DNA of 64,000 nt, from positions 1,860,001 to 1,924,000 of the forward strand of contig NZ_JALJZT010000002.1 of assembly GCF_024171405.1 (NCBI RefSeq), written 5' to 3'. Both the position numbers and the translations under genes were made by a program. The stretch's first letter is position 1, and each line of letters starts with the position of its first letter. The notes under the pieces were generated by a model. It ran no database searches. It saw nothing but the letters and a program-made list of their open reading frames with translations, and had not been told where the DNA came from. Of the stretch, positions 63,512 through 64,000 are shown piece by piece. The DNA is from Qipengyuania citrea. Its GTDB lineage: Bacteria; Pseudomonadota; Alphaproteobacteria; Sphingomonadales; Sphingomonadaceae.

Positions 63512-64000
63512 CTATTTCGCGCGAGCGGCAATGCTCTTGGGGCTCGTCCGGCGCAGCGTTTCAAGCGCGTAATAGAGCTGGAAATCCTCGATGCCCTTGT
63601 CCTTCAGCTCTTCCGCCGTCTGCAGGAAGCGCGGATCGGCGCGCGAATCCTTCTCGACCGCATCGTCATCGAGCCCGATCTCGTTGATCAGATGGCCGCG
63701 CAGATCCGATTCGCGCATCTGGAACTTGGCCCGCTTGGCCAGGTCCGGGTCGGAGAGCTGCGGCACCGCGATGTCGGGAGTGATCCCGCCTTCCTGCACC
63801 GAATGGCCCGAGGGGGTGTAATAGCGCGCGGTGGTCAGCTTGAGCGCGGCGTCGCGGCCGAGCGGCAGCAGCGACTGGACGCTGCCCTTGCCGAAGCTGC
63901 GCTCGCCCATGACCACGCCGCGGCGATGGTCCTGGATTGCCCCGGCCACGATTTCGGAGGCCGAGGCGGAGCCTGCATCGATCAGCACGACGATCGGCAG
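63512..64000 (-). CDS. ctpA: Carboxy-terminal processing protease (S41), 5' end outside window
   Basis: This is the last part, about 162 residues, of an S41-family periplasmic protease; the gene enters from the right edge. The catalytic serine is in [17 protein letters not shown] and the catalytic lysine in [16 protein letters not shown], both of the CtpA/Prc type. The region after them ([20 protein letters not shown]) is also typical. The C-terminal tail is helical. The N-terminal signal and PDZ domain must lie beyond 64000. Confidence 0.92.
   Translation of the reverse strand: MPIVVLIDAGSASASEIVAGAIQDHRRGVVMGERSFGKGSVQSLLPLGRDAALKLTTARYYTPSGHSVQEGGITPDIAVPQLSDPDLAKRAKFQMRESDLRGHLINEIGLDDDAVEKDSRADPRFLQTAEELKDKGIEDFQLYYALETLRRTSPKSIAARAK

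Overview
The window is a gene-dense, GC-rich stretch of ordinary chromosome. It most likely comes from an alphaproteobacterium of the Sphingomonadales, close to Erythrobacter and its relatives. Evidence for this: MipZ (the alphaproteobacterial division-plane ATPase) and SciP (the CtrA inhibitor, DUF1153) are present; the cytochrome bc1 genes sit together as petA-petB-petC; a tonB-exbB-exbD-exbD cluster is present; and many genes start at GTG or overlap the previous stop codon by 1-4 bases. I see no insertion sequence, integrase, prophage, CRISPR array, rRNA or plasmid function. Two tRNA genes (Gly-TCC and Thr-GGT) are present, both with encoded CCA and no mobile element beside them.

Layout. 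1-3,450: the start of a secreted protein gene (minus strand), then a TonB energy-transduction operon with a hairpin just upstream of tonB and a strong terminator. 3,490-9,400 (minus): mipZ, a membrane-anchored J-domain protein and a phosphomannomutase/phosphoglucomutase, coupled by 4-base overlaps, followed by a DUF2059 protein and a ligase-associated DEXH helicase. 9,520-13,100: panC, tRNA-Gly, an OmpA-type lipoprotein and a CPA1 antiporter. 13,190-20,150 (minus): pepN-pgeF, then petABC and apt. 20,300-27,600: M48 protease with a YeeZ-like SDR, ltaE with a DMT exporter, a small GNAT protein, a pair of bacterial PH-domain membrane proteins, and a dienoyl-CoA-reductase-like SDR. 27,640-36,760 (plus): tRNA-Thr (minus), a small charged protein, then gpmA, purE, purK, folA, an M19 dipeptidase, ribF, ileS, lspA and a DUF3035 lipoprotein, nearly all with overlapping or abutting ends.

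36,760-43,960: a noncoding stretch packed with hairpins, a CorC/HlyC protein, an OmpA lipoprotein, cysQ, sucC without sucD, a DUF6265 protein and etfBA behind a palindromic operator. 44,000-50,500 (minus): an RND efflux adaptor and permease coupled to a DUF445 protein, and a GlsB-type protein. 50,600-56,300: sciP with a translationally coupled small partner, mnmA, a lipid-anchored serine hydrolase, and a pdxH-CDF-phzF operon. 56,500-59,280: CbpA-like co-chaperone, a YihY/BrkB membrane protein and fabI. 59,300-64,000 (minus): wecB-wecC (UDP-ManNAcA synthesis), a secreted protein, coq7, dsbB and the 3' part of a ctpA-type protease.

The content is mostly housekeeping: respiration, electron transfer, purine/folate/flavin metabolism, tRNA charging and modification, envelope biogenesis and cell-cycle control. 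I did not find a clear new multi-gene system. The items most worth a second look are: the J-domain protein locked between mipZ and a sugar phosphomutase; the unnamed small protein coupled to sciP; the RND permease with an extra hydrophobic insertion between its two halves; a codon-usage island inside ileS; the 14-base palindrome ahead of etfBA; and the hairpin-rich segment at 36.8-37.1 kb.
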